From: Bacteroidota bacterium
GTDB lineage: Bacteria > Bacteroidota > Bacteroidia > Chitinophagales > Chitinophagaceae
Length of the DNA: 11,723 nt
Direction of reading: 5' to 3'
NCBI GenBank assembly: GCA_947462495.1
Contig: CANHOY010000034.1
Coordinates: 1-11,723, forward strand
Notes under the pieces: generated by a model
The model's input: only the letters and a program-made list of their open reading frames with translations
Database searches by the model: none
Told to the model about the DNA's origin: nothing
In this document: piece by piece, positions 1 through 7,038 of the stretch
Position numbering within the stretch: position 1 is the stretch's first letter
Layout: each line of letters opens with the position of its first letter
Made by a program: the position numbers and the translations under genes

Positions 1-1
1 A

Positions 2-250
2 ATGGAAAGCAGTGTTACCGCTCAACGTTTATTAAAACCTGCAGAAGGCTGGACGAATCATTTCATTCACCCTCCTTATAATTTTAATATCGCAGATAGT
101 TTAGTAACTAATTTCCATTTACCAAAAACAAGCTTATTAATTATGTCTTGCGCGTTTGCAGGCTATGAGCTAGCTATGGAAGCCTATAAAAAAGCCATTA
201 AAGATAAATACCGTTTCTTCAGTTATGGAGATGCGTTGTTATTTATCTAA
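2..250 (+). CDS. queA: S-adenosylmethionine:tRNA ribosyltransferase-isomerase, C-terminal part (truncated by window start)
   Basis: This is the last 82 residues of QueA. The enzyme transfers and isomerises the ribosyl part of SAM onto 7-aminomethyl-7-deazaguanine at wobble position 34 of tRNAs, giving epoxyqueuosine. Visible family marks are TNFHLPKTSLLIM (residues 36-48 of the fragment), the SCAFAGYE stretch and the nearly invariant C-terminal YRFFSYGDALL, ending in Ile before TAA. The true start lies upstream of the window: the ATG at position 2 is internal, because the full family is roughly 340-410 residues and base 1 is the end of a preceding codon. A terminator follows 70 bases downstream, so queA looks like the last gene of its transcript. 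The family call is secure; only the N-terminal part is unseen. Confidence 0.95.
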   Translation: MESSVTAQRLLKPAEGWTNHFIHPPYNFNIADSLVTNFHLPKTSLLIMSCAFAGYELAMEAYKKAIKDKYRFFSYGDALLFI

Positions 251-267
251 ACAATTTATCTAATGAT

Positions 268-304
268 TTTTTTACTATTTATGTAATTATTTTTTACTAT
301 TTAT
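268..304. repeat. 15-bp direct repeat in the queA 3' flank
   Basis: TTTTTTACTATTTAT occurs at 268-282 and again at 290-304, a 22-base period. Allowing one indel in the T-run and one substitution, the match extends left to about 262 and 285, so this looks like a near-tandem duplication of about 21 bases. It lies between queA and its terminator. No function is evident. Confidence 0.6.
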
Positions 305-319
305 TTAAATTTTAAGCAT

Positions 320-359
320 AAAATAAAAAGGCCTCGATTTATCGGGGCCTTTTTATTTT
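320..359. terminator. Intrinsic terminator after queA
   Basis: The arm at 320-337 (through AAAAAGGCCTCGA) pairs with 342-359 around a TTTA loop. It gives an 18-bp stem with a single G-U wobble. The GC core GGCCTCGA/TCGGGGCC is flanked by A-run and T-run, so the hairpin has an A-tract on one side and a U-tract on the other and could work in both directions. It isolates queA from the downstream receptor gene. Confidence 0.9.
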
Positions 360-422
360 TCCGTATAACATAAATCACTTTTCCTGATTTCAAAAATGAG
401 CATTTACAAATGATTCTATTTT

Positions 423-430
423 TACATTTC
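423..430 (+). promoter_or_regulatory. Candidate -7 promoter element for the TonB-dependent receptor
   Basis: TACATTTC matches the Bacteroidota -7 consensus TAnnTTTG except at the last base. It ends 7 bases before the ATG, so the transcript would have a leader of only a few bases. I see no convincing TTG -33 element at the usual 17-20 base spacing, so this is a moderate to weak call. Confidence 0.4.
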
Positions 431-437
431 TAATCGC

Positions 438-2633
438 ATGAAACTAAAAATTAGCATCGCCATTTCTTTTATTTGTATTCTAGGACAAACTATTAATGCA
501 CAGGATCCATTTAAGGATAGTTTACAATGGAAAAAATTGCCAGACATCACTGTTGTAGGTAGAAATAGTAAAAGTGATTACCAACAACTACCAGAAATTG
601 TTGGTACAAATATTTATGCTGGTAAAAAGAATGCTTTAATTGTACTTGAAAATGTTCAAGGGAATATTTCAAATAACGTCATGCGGCAAGTATTAGCAAA
701 AATACCAGGAATTCATATTTGGGAAAGTGACCCAAGCGGAATTCAAATTGGCATAGCTGCAAGGGGTTTAAGCCCCAATAGAAGTTGGGAATTTAATGTT
801 AGACAAAATGGATATGATATAGCTGCAGATCCGTTTGGTTATCCTGAAGCTTATTATAATCCTCAAATGCAAGCAATACAAAGAATTGAAATTGTTAGAG
901 GTCAAAGCGCCCTTCAATATGGCCCTCAATTTGGTGGAATGATCAACTATATTTTAAAGAATGGCAGTGAAATAAATAAACCTATCGAGTTGGAGATACA
1001 ACAAACTATAGGAAGCAATGGGTTGTTTAACAATTATACTGCAGTGGGTGGTAAGAAGGGAAAAATTAATTATTATTCATTTTATGACCAGCGAAAAGGA
1101 GAAGGATGGAGAAATAACAGTCAATTTTATACAAAATCTGGCTTCGGTACTATAACTTATAATTTTACAAATAAATTTTCACTCAGTTTTGAATTAATGT
1201 ATTCTCATATTAGAAGTCAACAAGCTGGTGGCTTAACCGATAATCAAATAAAACAAGATGCTCAACAAAGCTTCAGAAATAGAAACTGGTTGGATATTAC
1301 CTGGATGACACCGGCAATAATACTCCAATACGAAATAAATGAACATAGTCGATGGAATACAAAAATTTTTGGAACTATCGGAAATAGAAATAGCATAGGA
1401 TTTTTACAATCAATCACTGTAAAAGATAGTATCAACCCGTCTACCAACCAACTGAATAATAGGATGGTTAATTTAGATAAATATAGAAACTTCGGTATTG
1501 AAAGCAGAATCATAAGTGATTATGCCATTGGAAAATTTAAAAATACTATTGCAGGAGGTATCAGATTGTATAAAGGTAATACCTATAGATTAGCCGATGG
1601 CGTTGGTAGTACAGGAACAAATTACGATATCACTGTTTCAGGGACTTACCCTAAAGATGTAAGTTTTGCATCATCTAATGCAGCTGCATTTATTGAAAAT
1701 ATTTTTAAATTTTCTGATAAGCTATATCTTATTCCTGGTATTAGATATGAATGGCTAGAAGGTTCCGCAGCAGGAAGAAATGGCTTAAACACTAATGGAA
1801 CAGCCATTAATTTACAAAATATTACTCGAAGTAGAAATTTCATACTTGCAGGAGTTGGTTCAGAATACCATATTACAAAAAGTACAGAATTCTATGCTAA
1901 TTTATCACAAGCCTATAGGCCTATTCAGTTTGCAAACTTACAGGCACCGCCAACTACAGATGTGATTGACCCTGAACTAAAAGATGCTAAAGGCTATAAT
2001 TTAGATATTGGCTATAGAGGTAAAGTAAAAAATTATATTCAATTTGATGTTAGTGGGTTTTATTTAAAATATAACAATCGGGTCGGCGCCATCTCCTCTG
2101 TTAATGGTAACTACCGACTTATTACCAATGTAGGTGCTAGTAGTAGTCACGGTATAGAATCTTATATTGAATTCAATCCAATGAGGGTTTTTTCAAATAG
2201 TCAATTCACTGATTTAATTATATTTAGTTCCTATGCATATACCAATGCCACCTATAGCAGTGATCATAAAGATGCAAATACCAAAGGTAAAAGAGTGGAA
2301 AACGCACCTACAGCTATTTTTAGAGGGGGTATCAGTTATGGATACAAAAAATTTCTAATGACCACACAATTCAATTTTGTTGGTTCCGCATTTAGTGATG
2401 CAAATAATACCATAGCTGCAAGTGCCAATGGTAATACTGGACTCATTCCCTCTTACTCAATAATAGACTTAACTGGTTCTTATAAGTTGTATAAAAAATT
2501 ACAAATAAAAGCGGGAATCAATAATTTATTAGATAAAATTTATTTTACTAGACGAGCAGCTGGTTATCCTGGGCCTGGCGCATTGCCTGCTGATGGACGT
2601 ACTGCATTCATTTCAATTGAAGCAAAATTATAA
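438..2633 (+). CDS. TonB-dependent outer-membrane receptor, FecA-like (probable ferric siderophore/citrate uptake)
   Basis: This is a 731-residue outer-membrane beta-barrel receptor, expected to import a scarce ligand (most likely a ferric chelate) using energy from TonB-ExbBD. Residues 1-21 form a signal peptide (hydrophobic core, cleavage near TINA/QDPF). A TonB-box-like LPDITVVG lies at 34-41. The plug domain spans about 70-176, with VLAKIPGIHIWE, RGLSPNRSWEFNVRQNGYDI and IEIVRGQSALQYGPQFGGMINY. The barrel fills the rest and ends in a typical NNLLDKIYFTRR...GYPGPGALPADGR...IEAKL C-terminus (about 695-731). The plug and C-terminal motifs resemble ferric-dicitrate-type receptors. It lacks the N-terminal STN signalling domain of true FecA and the carboxypeptidase-D-like domain common in Bacteroidota SusC proteins. 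No SusD, FecI/FecR or siderophore genes are adjacent, so the substrate is inference. The gene is intact with no frameshift. Its last six bases overlap the end of lysC on the other strand. Confidence 0.92.
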   Translation: MKLKISIAISFICILGQTINAQDPFKDSLQWKKLPDITVVGRNSKSDYQQLPEIVGTNIYAGKKNALIVLENVQGNISNNVMRQVLAKIPGIHIWESDPSGIQIGIAARGLSPNRSWEFNVRQNGYDIAADPFGYPEAYYNPQMQAIQRIEIVRGQSALQYGPQFGGMINYILKNGSEINKPIELEIQQTIGSNGLFNNYTAVGGKKGKINYYSFYDQRKGEGWRNNSQFYTKSGFGTITYNFTNKFSLSFELMYSHIRSQQAGGLTDNQIKQDAQQSFRNRNWLDITWMTPAIILQYEINEHSRWNTKIFGTIGNRNSIGFLQSITVKDSINPSTNQLNNRMVNLDKYRNFGIESRIISDYAIGKFKNTIAGGIRLYKGNTYRLADGVGSTGTNYDITVSGTYPKDVSFASSNAAAFIENIFKFSDKLYLIPGIRYEWLEGSAAGRNGLNTNGTAINLQNITRSRNFILAGVGSEYHITKSTEFYANLSQAYRPIQFANLQAPPTTDVIDPELKDAKGYNLDIGYRGKVKNYIQFDVSGFYLKYNNRVGAISSVNGNYRLITNVGASSSHGIESYIEFNPMRVFSNSQFTDLIIFSSYAYTNATYSSDHKDANTKGKRVENAPTAIFRGGISYGYKKFLMTTQFNFVGSAFSDANNTIAASANGNTGLIPSYSIIDLTGSYKLYKKLQIKAGINNLLDKIYFTRRAAGYPGPGALPADGRTAFISIEAKL

Positions 2634-3947
2634 ATTGAAAAGTCCCTTATTAATTAACTGTAAAGTTTTGGTCTTATAAGTACTAGGGATCAACAAACTA
2701 ATATTATGATGGCTTCCACCATAACTTACCATGGTGACGGGCACTTCGTTGATGGCGTCAAATAATTTTTTCAACACCGACTCTGTTTTAGCAATTTCAT
2801 TTCCCACAATGGAAACAATGGTTTGATCTTTTTCTACCTCAACTGAGGCAATTAAATTTAGCTCAGCTAAAATTTCCTCCAAGTGCACATCCGTATCAAT
2901 GGTTACCGATACCGCTACTTCTGAAGTAGTAATCATGTCTATCGGAGTCTTGTATTTTTCAAATACTTCAAATATTTTTCTTAAAAATCCATAAGCCAAT
3001 AACATTCTGCTACTTTTAATTTTAATAGCAATGATATTGTCTTTGGCAGCAACTGCTTTCACCCCTACACTACCCGCTTCTTTTTTAATCACTGTTCCAG
3101 CAGCTGATGGTTGCATGGTATTTAATAACTTAACAGGGATATTTTCAAGTTGTGCTGGCCAAATACAAGTGGGGTGTAAAATTTTTGCTCCAAAATAAGC
3201 CAGCTCAGCAGCCTCATCAAAACTTAATTGCTCAATAGCCACAGTTTTATCTACTACTCTTGGATCATTGTTGTGCATTCCATCAATGTCTGTCCAAATT
3301 TCACAAACACTTGCCTTCACTGCAGCCGCAATTAAAGACGCCGTATAATCACTGCCTCCTCTTTTTAAATTATCTACCTCCCCTTTGGCATTGCGACATA
3401 TATACCCTTGTGTCACAAATAATTTTTTGGTAGGATAAGCAGCTAAAATTTCTTTTAACTTTAATTCAATCACAGCCAAATCGGGTTCATCATTAGCATC
3501 TAATTGCATAAAATCCAGCGCCGGTAACAATACATGATCAATTTTTTCTTGTTCTAAATACAAAGAAAAAAGTTTGGTACTCATTAATTCACCTTGTGCT
3601 AAAATATCTTTATTTAAAGCATCACTTAAAGAAATTTTTTGGGTAATACGTAAAAACTCAAAATGTTCTGTAATAATTTCATTGGCCTTTCCTCGAAGTA
3701 CCTCACCAGAAAGTAATTCCAAAATAAATGAACGGTATTGTTTTTCTAGCGCTTCCACTTTTTCAACAGCTGCTTTTTTATTAGTAGACGCTAAACTTTT
3801 ACTTATTTCAACTAATGCATTGGTAGTACCACTCAAAGCACTTAATACGACCATAGTTGCTTCCTTATCACGTGTAATTAATTGTGAAACTTGATGCATG
3901 CGCTCCGGCTTGCCTACACTGGTTCCGCCAAACTTCATTATTTTCAT
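2628..3947 (-). CDS. lysC: Aspartate kinase, monofunctional, LysC type with two ACT domains
   Basis: It phosphorylates L-aspartate to 4-phospho-L-aspartate, the first step towards lysine (and diaminopimelate), threonine and methionine. The 439-residue protein starts MKIMKFGGTSVGK; KFGGTSV at 5-11 is the nucleotide/aspartate-binding signature. Further kinase motifs are LAQGELMS (116-123), KRGGSDYTA (195-203) and EIWTDIDGMHNNDPRVV (216-232). Two ACT domains follow at about 300-370 and 375-439; the first contains IDMITTSEVAVSVTID (336-351), closely like the lysine-inhibited E. coli LysC, so lysine feedback is likely. There is no homoserine dehydrogenase domain, so this is not ThrA or MetL. The ATG at 3947 is used here; an internal ATG three codons later is a possible alternative. 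A -7 element lies at 3968-3975. The stop codon overlaps that of the convergent receptor gene. Confidence 0.96.
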   Translation of the reverse strand: MKIMKFGGTSVGKPERMHQVSQLITRDKEATMVVLSALSGTTNALVEISKSLASTNKKAAVEKVEALEKQYRSFILELLSGEVLRGKANEIITEHFEFLRITQKISLSDALNKDILAQGELMSTKLFSLYLEQEKIDHVLLPALDFMQLDANDEPDLAVIELKLKEILAAYPTKKLFVTQGYICRNAKGEVDNLKRGGSDYTASLIAAAVKASVCEIWTDIDGMHNNDPRVVDKTVAIEQLSFDEAAELAYFGAKILHPTCIWPAQLENIPVKLLNTMQPSAAGTVIKKEAGSVGVKAVAAKDNIIAIKIKSSRMLLAYGFLRKIFEVFEKYKTPIDMITTSEVAVSVTIDTDVHLEEILAELNLIASVEVEKDQTIVSIVGNEIAKTESVLKKLFDAINEVPVTMVSYGGSHHNISLLIPSTYKTKTLQLINKGLFNL

Positions 3948-3967
3948 AACATTCTTTTTTCGAGGCT

Positions 3968-3975
3968 CAAAGGTA
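3968..3975 (-). promoter_or_regulatory. Promoter -7 element for lysC
   Basis: On the minus strand this reads TACCTTTG, a perfect match to the Bacteroidota TAnnTTTG consensus, ending 20 bases before the lysC ATG. The same octamer stands before rpsT. No clear TTG -33 element is seen; that place is taken by the inverted repeat at 3995-4009. Confidence 0.6.
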
Positions 3976-3994
3976 AATACGCAATAGTAGAATA

Positions 3995-4009
3995 GGACAT
4001 AAAATGTCC
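3995..4009. repeat. Short inverted repeat upstream of lysC, candidate operator
   Basis: GGACAT-AAA-ATGTCC is a perfect 6-bp inverted repeat with a 3-base spacer. It starts 19 bases upstream of the lysC -7 element, where a -33 element would sit. It has no T-tract on either side suited to termination of ssb transcripts, so a protein-binding site is the likelier reading. It may also be chance. Confidence 0.35.
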
Positions 4010-4085
4010 CTTATTTTAAAAAAGAAATAAGTACTAATTAAGACTAGAGACAAACTAATGTTAGTCCCCCTTTTTTAATACAATA

Positions 4086-4535
4086 CTAAAAAGGTAAATC
4101 ATCAACAGGGGCATCTTCATTTCCATTGGATGTGCCTGTACTTGGACTATAACTATTTCCGCTATTAGTGTCTGATGAATTTCCAGAAGCATCTGTTGAT
4201 CCACCTCCTGTTCCAGCAGGTTTAGCACCCAATAATTGAACAGATACAATACGTAAAGTTAAAGAAGCACCATTTCTTCCATCTGCAGTGGTATAGGATC
4301 TAACATCTGGAGTACCTTCCACATACACTTGTGTTCCTTTTTTTAAATAAGGAGCTACTGCGGTTCGATCTGTCCAATAGGAACAATCTACCCAGGTAGT
4401 TCTATCTTTCTGATTGCCTTGTGCATCTTTATAACGTTCGGTGTGCGCAACATTAAAATTAATAACTGTTTTACCATTTACATTATTCACTAGGGCATCT
4501 TTACCCAAATTTCCGATTACTTGTAACTTTATCAT
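4086..4535 (-). CDS. ssb: Single-stranded DNA-binding protein
   Basis: This 149-residue bacterial SSB coats single-stranded DNA during replication, recombination and repair, normally as a homotetramer. The OB-fold covers about residues 1-104, starting MIKLQVIGNLGKDA, with NFNVAHTERYKDAQGNQKDRTTWVDCSYW and YLKKGTQVYVEGTPDVRSY as recognisable strands. A low-complexity Gly/Ser/Thr/Asn linker (about 105-140) leads to the acidic tip DAPVDDLPF, which in this family docks partner proteins such as RecO, PriA and exonuclease I. Length and both ends are typical. It is divergent from mnmA and separated from lysC by 138 bases containing the lysC promoter, so it is probably a single-gene unit. Window context does not tell whether this is the main replicative copy or a second paralogue. 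Confidence 0.96.
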   Translation of the reverse strand: MIKLQVIGNLGKDALVNNVNGKTVINFNVAHTERYKDAQGNQKDRTTWVDCSYWTDRTAVAPYLKKGTQVYVEGTPDVRSYTTADGRNGASLTLRIVSVQLLGAKPAGTGGGSTDASGNSSDTNSGNSYSPSTGTSNGNEDAPVDDLPF

Positions 4536-4576
4536 TTTCTGTTATTTAGTCGTTTTATATAATCATTGTTTGAAAG

Positions 4577-4584
4577 TGAAGATA
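4577..4584 (-). promoter_or_regulatory. Candidate -7 element for ssb
   Basis: Minus-strand TATCTTCA, near the TAnnTTTG consensus, ends 41 bases before the ssb ATG. A TTTTG stretch lies about 22 bases further upstream and may serve as the -33 element. It is similar in form to the TATCTTCG before guaA. Weak to moderate support. Confidence 0.35.
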
Positions 4585-4657
4585 GTATTTTTTCGTTTTT
4601 CGAAATCAAAACCCTTACCCATTTTATGAACAATCTACGAATTAGGATAGGATGAAT

Positions 4658-4665
4658 TACTTTTG
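4658..4665 (+). promoter_or_regulatory. Promoter -7 element for mnmA
   Basis: TACTTTTG is a full match to TAnnTTTG, ending 31 bases before the ATG at 4697. It decides the mnmA start: the longer in-frame ATG at 4652 lies upstream of this element and so would not be in the transcript. No clear -33 TTG is visible at standard spacing. Confidence 0.55.
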
Positions 4666-4696
4666 TGGTAAGCCAACTTTTAACTGGCCAAACACT

Positions 4697-5821
4697 ATGA
4701 GTAAGAAAGGAAAGGTTTTAGTCGCTATGAGCGGCGGTATCGATAGCACTGTAGCCGCTTTAATGCTACACAACGAAGGCTACGAAGTAATAGGCATCAC
4801 CATGAAAACCTGGGATTATGCCACCAGCAATGCCAACGGAAAAGAAACAGGATGTTGCAATATAGACTCCTTTAACGATGCCCGACTAGCGGCAGTAAAC
4901 AATGGCTTCCCACATTTCATTTTAGACATTAGAGAAGAGTTCGGCGATTTTGTAATTGAGAACTTCGTTGAAGAATATTTAGCAGGGCGCACGCCCAACC
5001 CCTGCGTGATGTGCAATACCCATATTAAATGGAGGGCCTTATTAAAAAGAGCGGATGCATTGGGTTGTGATTTTATTGCGACTGGTCATTATGCAAAAGT
5101 ACGTCAACATACCAATGGCCGTTATGTAATTTCAAAAGGATTGGACAGTACTAAAGACCAGAGTTATGTTTTATGGGGTGTGGATCAAGATTTATTAAGT
5201 AGAACTATTTTACCATTAGGAGGCATGCATAAAAAAGACATTAAACAAATGGCGATTGATATGGGCTACCCCGAATTGGCTAAGAAAAGTGAGAGCTATG
5301 AAATTTGTTTTGTACCTGATAATGATTATCGTGGATTTTTAAAAAGACGTGTGGAAGGATTAGAAGAAAAAGTAAATGGAGGATGGTTTTTAGATACTAA
5401 AGGAAAAAGATTAGGTAAACATAAAGGTTATCCCTTCTATACCATTGGACAAAGAAAAGGATTAGAAATTGCACTAGGCAAACCTGCTTATGTAGTATCG
5501 ATTGACCCTATAAAAAATATAGTGGTCATTGGAGACGAAAACGATTTGGATCAAAATGACATGTTAGTAGCTAAATTAAATTGGATCAAATACGATCATG
5601 TGGATGATGCGATGGAGGTGATGGCGAAAATTAGATACAAAGACGAAGGTGCATTGTGCACTTTATCTAATACCAATAATGGAGTACAAGCCAGGTTTTA
5701 TGAAAATGTAAAAAGTATTGCGCCTGGACAAAGTGCAGTATTTTACGAAGGGGATGATGTGGTGGCTGGGGGTATTATCCAAAGTGGATTGTTAATTCCC
5801 AAGGCTCCGATAGCCAATTAA
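4697..5821 (+). CDS. mnmA: tRNA-specific 2-thiouridylase MnmA
   Basis: MnmA adds sulfur to C2 of uridine 34 in tRNA-Lys, -Glu and -Gln, using ATP to adenylate the base and a persulfide relayed from a cysteine desulfurase. The 374-residue protein begins MSKKGKVLVAMSGGIDSTVA; the PP-loop SGGIDST is at residues 12-18. TPNPCVMCN (99-107) carries the first catalytic cysteine C103, and SYEICFVPDND (200-210) carries C204, matching C102 and C199 of E. coli MnmA. TGHYAKV and GQRKGL are also typical. The ATG at 4697 is chosen because the protein then starts right before the PP-loop strand and because the promoter octamer at 4658-4665 lies downstream of the earlier ATG at 4652. It is divergent from ssb. 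Its stop is one base from the stop of the convergent methyltransferase gene. Confidence 0.96.
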   Translation: MSKKGKVLVAMSGGIDSTVAALMLHNEGYEVIGITMKTWDYATSNANGKETGCCNIDSFNDARLAAVNNGFPHFILDIREEFGDFVIENFVEEYLAGRTPNPCVMCNTHIKWRALLKRADALGCDFIATGHYAKVRQHTNGRYVISKGLDSTKDQSYVLWGVDQDLLSRTILPLGGMHKKDIKQMAIDMGYPELAKKSESYEICFVPDNDYRGFLKRRVEGLEEKVNGGWFLDTKGKRLGKHKGYPFYTIGQRKGLEIALGKPAYVVSIDPIKNIVVIGDENDLDQNDMLVAKLNWIKYDHVDDAMEVMAKIRYKDEGALCTLSNTNNGVQARFYENVKSIAPGQSAVFYEGDDVVAGGIIQSGLLIPKAPIAN

Positions 5822-5822
5822 A

Positions 5823-6821
5823 TTATTCTGCAATTTTTTGTAACAATGCCCCAAACAGCGTGTCTGCTTGCTTTTCATAACCAATAAAATATTGCTGTTG
5901 GATTAATTTAAACTTATTTGTAGCCATTAATGTTTGAATTTGGTCTTCGTTTTCATTCTTATACACGGAGCAAGTGGCTGCCAATAAATACCCTCCTACT
6001 TTTAAAGCAGGCGTTAAATGATAAAGCATTTTTGACTGTAGTGTCGTAAAGCTTTCTAATTTTTGTTCAGTAAACCCAACTAAATTTTCTGGCGTACGTC
6101 CCCAAGTACCACTGCCCGAACAAGGCAGATCGGCAAAAATAAAATCAAATTGTTTTTTTATATCGAATGGCAAAGTAATATCCACCACTTGCAAAGAAGC
6201 TGCATGAATACCTGCTTCTTTTAAACGCTTCTCACAATTATATAAAATATTTTCACGAATATCAGAAACATGCAATTGTGCATTAGGTATATAATCCTTA
6301 ATTAAAATTGACTTCCCACCACTTGCTGCACAAGCGTCCCAAACTACCAAAGGCTTTTCTGTTATTGGAATTAATTGTAACAAACTAGCCAATGCTTGAG
6401 AATTTAAATCCTGTATGACTGCGTCTTTATTTAATTGAATGACTTTTTGCAAAGAAGTGGTATTGGCCAAAGAAAAAGTATCCTCCTTTATTATTTCAAA
6501 AACAACAGATGCATTATTTAAAGCCTGCTCCACGATTTCTTTTTTACCAGGTCTTATGCGAATAAATAATGAAGGTTGTTGTAAATGAGATTGCTTAAAC
6601 TTTTCTATTTCAATGATTGTAGAGATAAGCGTTTGTAATGGAAACTGAGCACTTAGGTTTCTAAAATGATCATAACACAAAGCGCTTATGCTTTTTCGAT
6701 CCTTACTTCCATGCTTTTTATTGGCAGCAAAATATTTTTTTAAATACAAAGCCAAAGGCGTTGGACCCTGGTATTCGGCAATTAATTTATTGGCAATATT
6801 TTGATGTGTAATATGGTACAT
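5823..6821 (-). CDS. RsmB/NOP-family SAM-dependent RNA 5-methylcytosine methyltransferase
   Basis: This protein is expected to methylate C5 of a cytosine in rRNA. It is 332 residues from the ATG at 6821; a TTG two codons earlier is in frame but less likely. The SAM-binding motif I is VVWDACAASGGKS (159-171), where most relatives have CAAPGGKT. Motif IV DLPCSGSGTWGRTPE (231-245) holds C234 and motif VI AATCSVYKNENE (281-292) holds C284. These two cysteines have the same 50-residue spacing as C325/C375 of E. coli RsmB, so the catalytic pair is complete. The N-terminal region (1-150) is shorter than the NusB-like domain of RsmB (E. coli protein 429 residues). The RNA target, 16S C967 or another site, is not settled by sequence, so no symbol is given. 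The gene is convergent with mnmA and divergent from rpsT. Confidence 0.88.
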   Translation of the reverse strand: MYHITHQNIANKLIAEYQGPTPLALYLKKYFAANKKHGSKDRKSISALCYDHFRNLSAQFPLQTLISTIIEIEKFKQSHLQQPSLFIRIRPGKKEIVEQALNNASVVFEIIKEDTFSLANTTSLQKVIQLNKDAVIQDLNSQALASLLQLIPITEKPLVVWDACAASGGKSILIKDYIPNAQLHVSDIRENILYNCEKRLKEAGIHAASLQVVDITLPFDIKKQFDFIFADLPCSGSGTWGRTPENLVGFTEQKLESFTTLQSKMLYHLTPALKVGGYLLAATCSVYKNENEDQIQTLMATNKFKLIQQQYFIGYEKQADTLFGALLQKIAE

Positions 6822-6859
6822 AGGCAAGGAAGTCCATTTTTTGGAAAAAACTTGGCCTG

Positions 6860-6867
6860 CAAATATC
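6860..6867 (-). promoter_or_regulatory. Weak candidate -7 element for the RsmB-like gene
   Basis: Minus-strand GATATTTG differs from TAnnTTTG at the first base only and ends 38 bases before the ATG at 6821. No -33 element is apparent. It is the best match in the 240-bp divergent spacer on this strand. Confidence 0.25.
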
Positions 6868-6943
6868 TGCTTAATGGCTTAATAGACCCCTATTTTTTAC
6901 TGTAAAAATGACTAGCTGGATAGCTGGTTCCGAAGTACTAGTG

Positions 6944-6971
6944 AATTATATATAATTAATTGATAATCAAT
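6944..6971. repeat. AT-rich palindromes in the rsmB-like/rpsT divergent spacer
   Basis: Two perfect small palindromes stand next to each other: a 14-bp one at 6944-6957 (AATTATATATAATT) and ATTGAT-A-ATCAAT at 6959-6971. The stretch from about 6944 to 7020 is almost entirely A and T and lies upstream of the rpsT promoter. It may act as an AT-rich upstream element for a strong ribosomal promoter; composition alone could also explain it. The rest of the 6822-7061 spacer shows only a TAGCTGG direct repeat (6913 and 6921). Confidence 0.35.
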
Positions 6972-7030
6972 ATATTATATAGATTTTGGTTTTTTTTCAT
7001 TTTTAATTTTAAATATTTGTTTAAGTACCT

Positions 7031-7038
7031 TACCTTTG
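7031..7038 (+). promoter_or_regulatory. Promoter -7 element for rpsT
   Basis: TACCTTTG is a perfect Bacteroidota -7 octamer, identical to that before lysC, ending 23 bases before the rpsT ATG. The region upstream is T-rich, with no standard TTG at 17-20 bases. The expected leader is about 20 bases and has no Shine-Dalgarno sequence, as is usual in this phylum. Confidence 0.65.

Noticed and set aside
1262..1513. Open frame of 83 codons on the minus strand
   Set aside because: It lies wholly inside the intact receptor gene; the translation is hydrophobic shadow sequence with no recognisable motif and no promoter.
3574..3894. Open frame of 106 codons on the plus strand
   Set aside because: It is antisense to the well-supported lysC gene, with no family motif.
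4030..4075. Short inverted pairs (GACTA/TAGTC and ACTAA/TTAGT) with a nearby C- and T-run between ssb and lysC
   Set aside because: The stems are 5 bp, and the T-run follows only on the plus strand, where no gene ends; not a convincing ssb terminator.
4061..4249. Open frame of 62 codons on the minus strand overlapping the end of ssb
   Set aside because: It is an alternative frame of the low-complexity ssb linker; ssb itself is certain in its own frame.
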